Assembly: GCA_015487015.1 (NCBI GenBank)
Contig: WFQP01000007.1
Span: forward strand, 1-45,751
Origin: Thiomicrorhabdus sp.
Lineage (GTDB): Bacteria; Pseudomonadota; Gammaproteobacteria; Thiomicrospirales; Thiomicrospiraceae
Reading direction: 5' to 3'
Length of the DNA: 45,751 bases
Shown: piece by piece, positions 44,663 through 45,751 of the stretch
Numbering within the stretch: position 1 is the first letter of the stretch
Layout of the letters: each line of letters begins with the position of its first letter
Notes under the pieces: model-generated
What the model was told of the DNA's origin: nothing
What the model saw: the letters and a program-made list of their open reading frames with translations, nothing else
Databases searched by the model: none
Made by a program: the position numbers and the translations under genes

Positions 44663-44744
44663 TCTGCATTGAGGAGTCTTCGTCTGGTTAGTTAAGAGTT
44701 ATAGACAAAGACAATATGTTAAGACTAAAAGGGGAATCCAACTG

Positions 44745-45751
44745 ATGGATACGACAGCAAAGCCACAATATGATGATGGCGTAGTTAAGTATTTAACAGT
44801 GGGTGCGGTAGTTTTTTTGGTGTTAGGTACTTTTTTTGGTACTTTTGCAGCATCTCAACTAGCATGGCCTGCGTTAAATTTTGATATTGCGGAAATTACT
44901 TTTGCTCGATTACGGGTTATTCATACGAATACCGTTATCTTTGCATTTGGTGGTATGACGCTCATGGCAACAGCTTTTTATACGGTACAGCGTACAAATG
45001 GCGTAAGGTTGTGGAGTAATGGTTTGGCTTGGTGGACGGCAATTTTGTTCACAATAGGGCTGCTGGCGACAGTAACAACCATTGGTTTAGGTATGACAAC
45101 AGGTAAAGAGTATCATGAGCAAGAGTGGCCTATTGCCATTGCCATTGCATTGGTATGGACGTTATATACGTTTAACTTTATCTTAACCATTGCTTCTCGT
45201 AATAAAGAAACGCATTCGCATGTTTATGTGTCGAATTGGTTCTTTTTGGGGATGATGATTGCGATTACTTATTTGTATGTTATTAATGGCCTAGCTATTC
45301 CAGTTTCGCTGTTTCAATCTTACACGTTGTTTGGTGGTGTTCAAGGTGCCATGATTCAGTGGTGGTGGGGTCATAATGCGGTAGGCTTCTTCTTGACGGC
45401 TGGTTTCCTTGCGATTATGTATTATTTTGTTCCTAAGCAAGCGCAACGTCCTATTTACTCTTATCGTTTGTCGGTTATCCACTTTTGGGCATTAATGTTT
45501 GGTTATGTTTGGTTGGGTGCACATCACCTTCAATATACCGCTTTGCCTGATTGGACGGGTTCTCTTGGTGCTGTAATCTCTCTTGCGATGATCATTCCTT
45601 CTTGGGGTGGTGCCTTAAACGGGATGCTAACGCTTTCTGGTGCTTGGGATCGATTACGTACGGATTATATTTTACGTTTCTTAATTATGTCTTTGGCTTT
45701 TTACGCGATGTCCACTTTCGAAGGGCCTGTTATGGCAGCGAAAAGTGTAAA
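44745..45751 (+). CDS. ccoN: cbb3-type cytochrome c oxidase subunit I, N-terminal part
   Basis: CcoN is the catalytic membrane subunit of the high-affinity cbb3 oxidase, reducing oxygen at a haem b/CuB centre. The frame runs off the window after 335 codons. Membrane helices begin near residue 16. The haem-ligand His is in RVIHTNTVIFAFGG near residue 63, a CuB His in WWWGHNAVGFF near 208 and the CuB pair in WLGAHHLQYT near 258. GGGGA precedes the ATG by about 10 bases. It has the Thr/Gln-rich soluble start seen in CcoN rather than a fused CcoNO form, but the end is not visible. Confidence 0.95.
   Translation, partial: MDTTAKPQYDDGVVKYLTVGAVVFLVLGTFFGTFAASQLAWPALNFDIAEITFARLRVIHTNTVIFAFGGMTLMATAFYTVQRTNGVRLWSNGLAWWTAILFTIGLLATVTTIGLGMTTGKEYHEQEWPIAIAIALVWTLYTFNFILTIASRNKETHSHVYVSNWFFLGMMIAITYLYVINGLAIPVSLFQSYTLFGGVQGAMIQWWWGHNAVGFFLTAGFLAIMYYFVPKQAQRPIYSYRLSVIHFWALMFGYVWLGAHHLQYTALPDWTGSLGAVISLAMIIPSWGGALNGMLTLSGAWDRLRTDYILRFLIMSLAFYAMSTFEGPVMAAKSV

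Overview
The window reads as chromosome of a sulfur-oxidising gammaproteobacterium of the Thiomicrospira / Thiomicrorhabdus / Hydrogenovibrio type. The assignment is inferred from soxCD, a cbb3 oxidase, moderately AT-rich DNA and typical gammaproteobacterial gene blocks (hisBHAF-E next to tatABC, bioB-F-H-C, trmA, ttcA). No marker gene fixes the genus. There are no tRNA or rRNA genes, no CRISPR array, no prophage and no intact insertion sequence.

Layout. 1-3542: the end of glutathione reductase (gor), a PilZ protein, a gamma-carbonic-anhydrase-like protein, aroE and hemB. 3543-10047: soxC-soxD (molybdenum sulfane dehydrogenase and its cytochrome), then moaA-moaD-moaE, moeA and moaC, so the enzyme and the pathway for its cofactor lie side by side. 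10052-11810: a GIY-YIG protein, a methyltransferase and an EamA transporter in overlapping frames. 11811-12080: a gap with a promoter, three 11-bp-spaced repeats and a terminator, which together look like a small RNA gene. 12081-18451 (minus strand): a lipid A acyltransferase, ttcA, a MOSC protein, a TSUP permease, trmA and deaD, the last with a predicted leader of about 330 nt. 18820-23114: a PAS/GGDEF/EAL protein and the two membrane subunits of a TRAP transporter without its binding protein. 23375-26095: priA and a small putative lipoprotein.

26191-30824 (minus strand) is the least ordinary part. It holds an octahaem cytochrome c with C-terminal Ig-like repeats, a PpiC-type prolyl isomerase, a PEP-CTERM protein and a tetrahaem cytochrome. 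The four haem sites of the tetrahaem protein line up with the first four of the octahaem protein, including a shared NPDRHH motif. Upstream is a 700-bp gap with inverted repeats and a short orphan reading frame.

31528-35542: bioB-F-H-C (biotin). 35620-38883: a ComF-like protein, a zinc metallopeptidase and a DUF255 thioredoxin-like protein. 38834-44278: tatABC, a HIT protein and hisE, F, A, H, B. 44745-end: the start of ccoN behind an FNR-type site.

The genes fit together around periplasmic sulfur oxidation: SoxC carries a Tat signal, needs molybdopterin, and passes electrons through SoxD towards a c-type cytochrome oxidase such as the cbb3 enzyme. Across the whole window there are 17 runs of 7-9 G or C, often followed on the G strand by an A/T tract and never longer than 9, far more than expected at this base composition.
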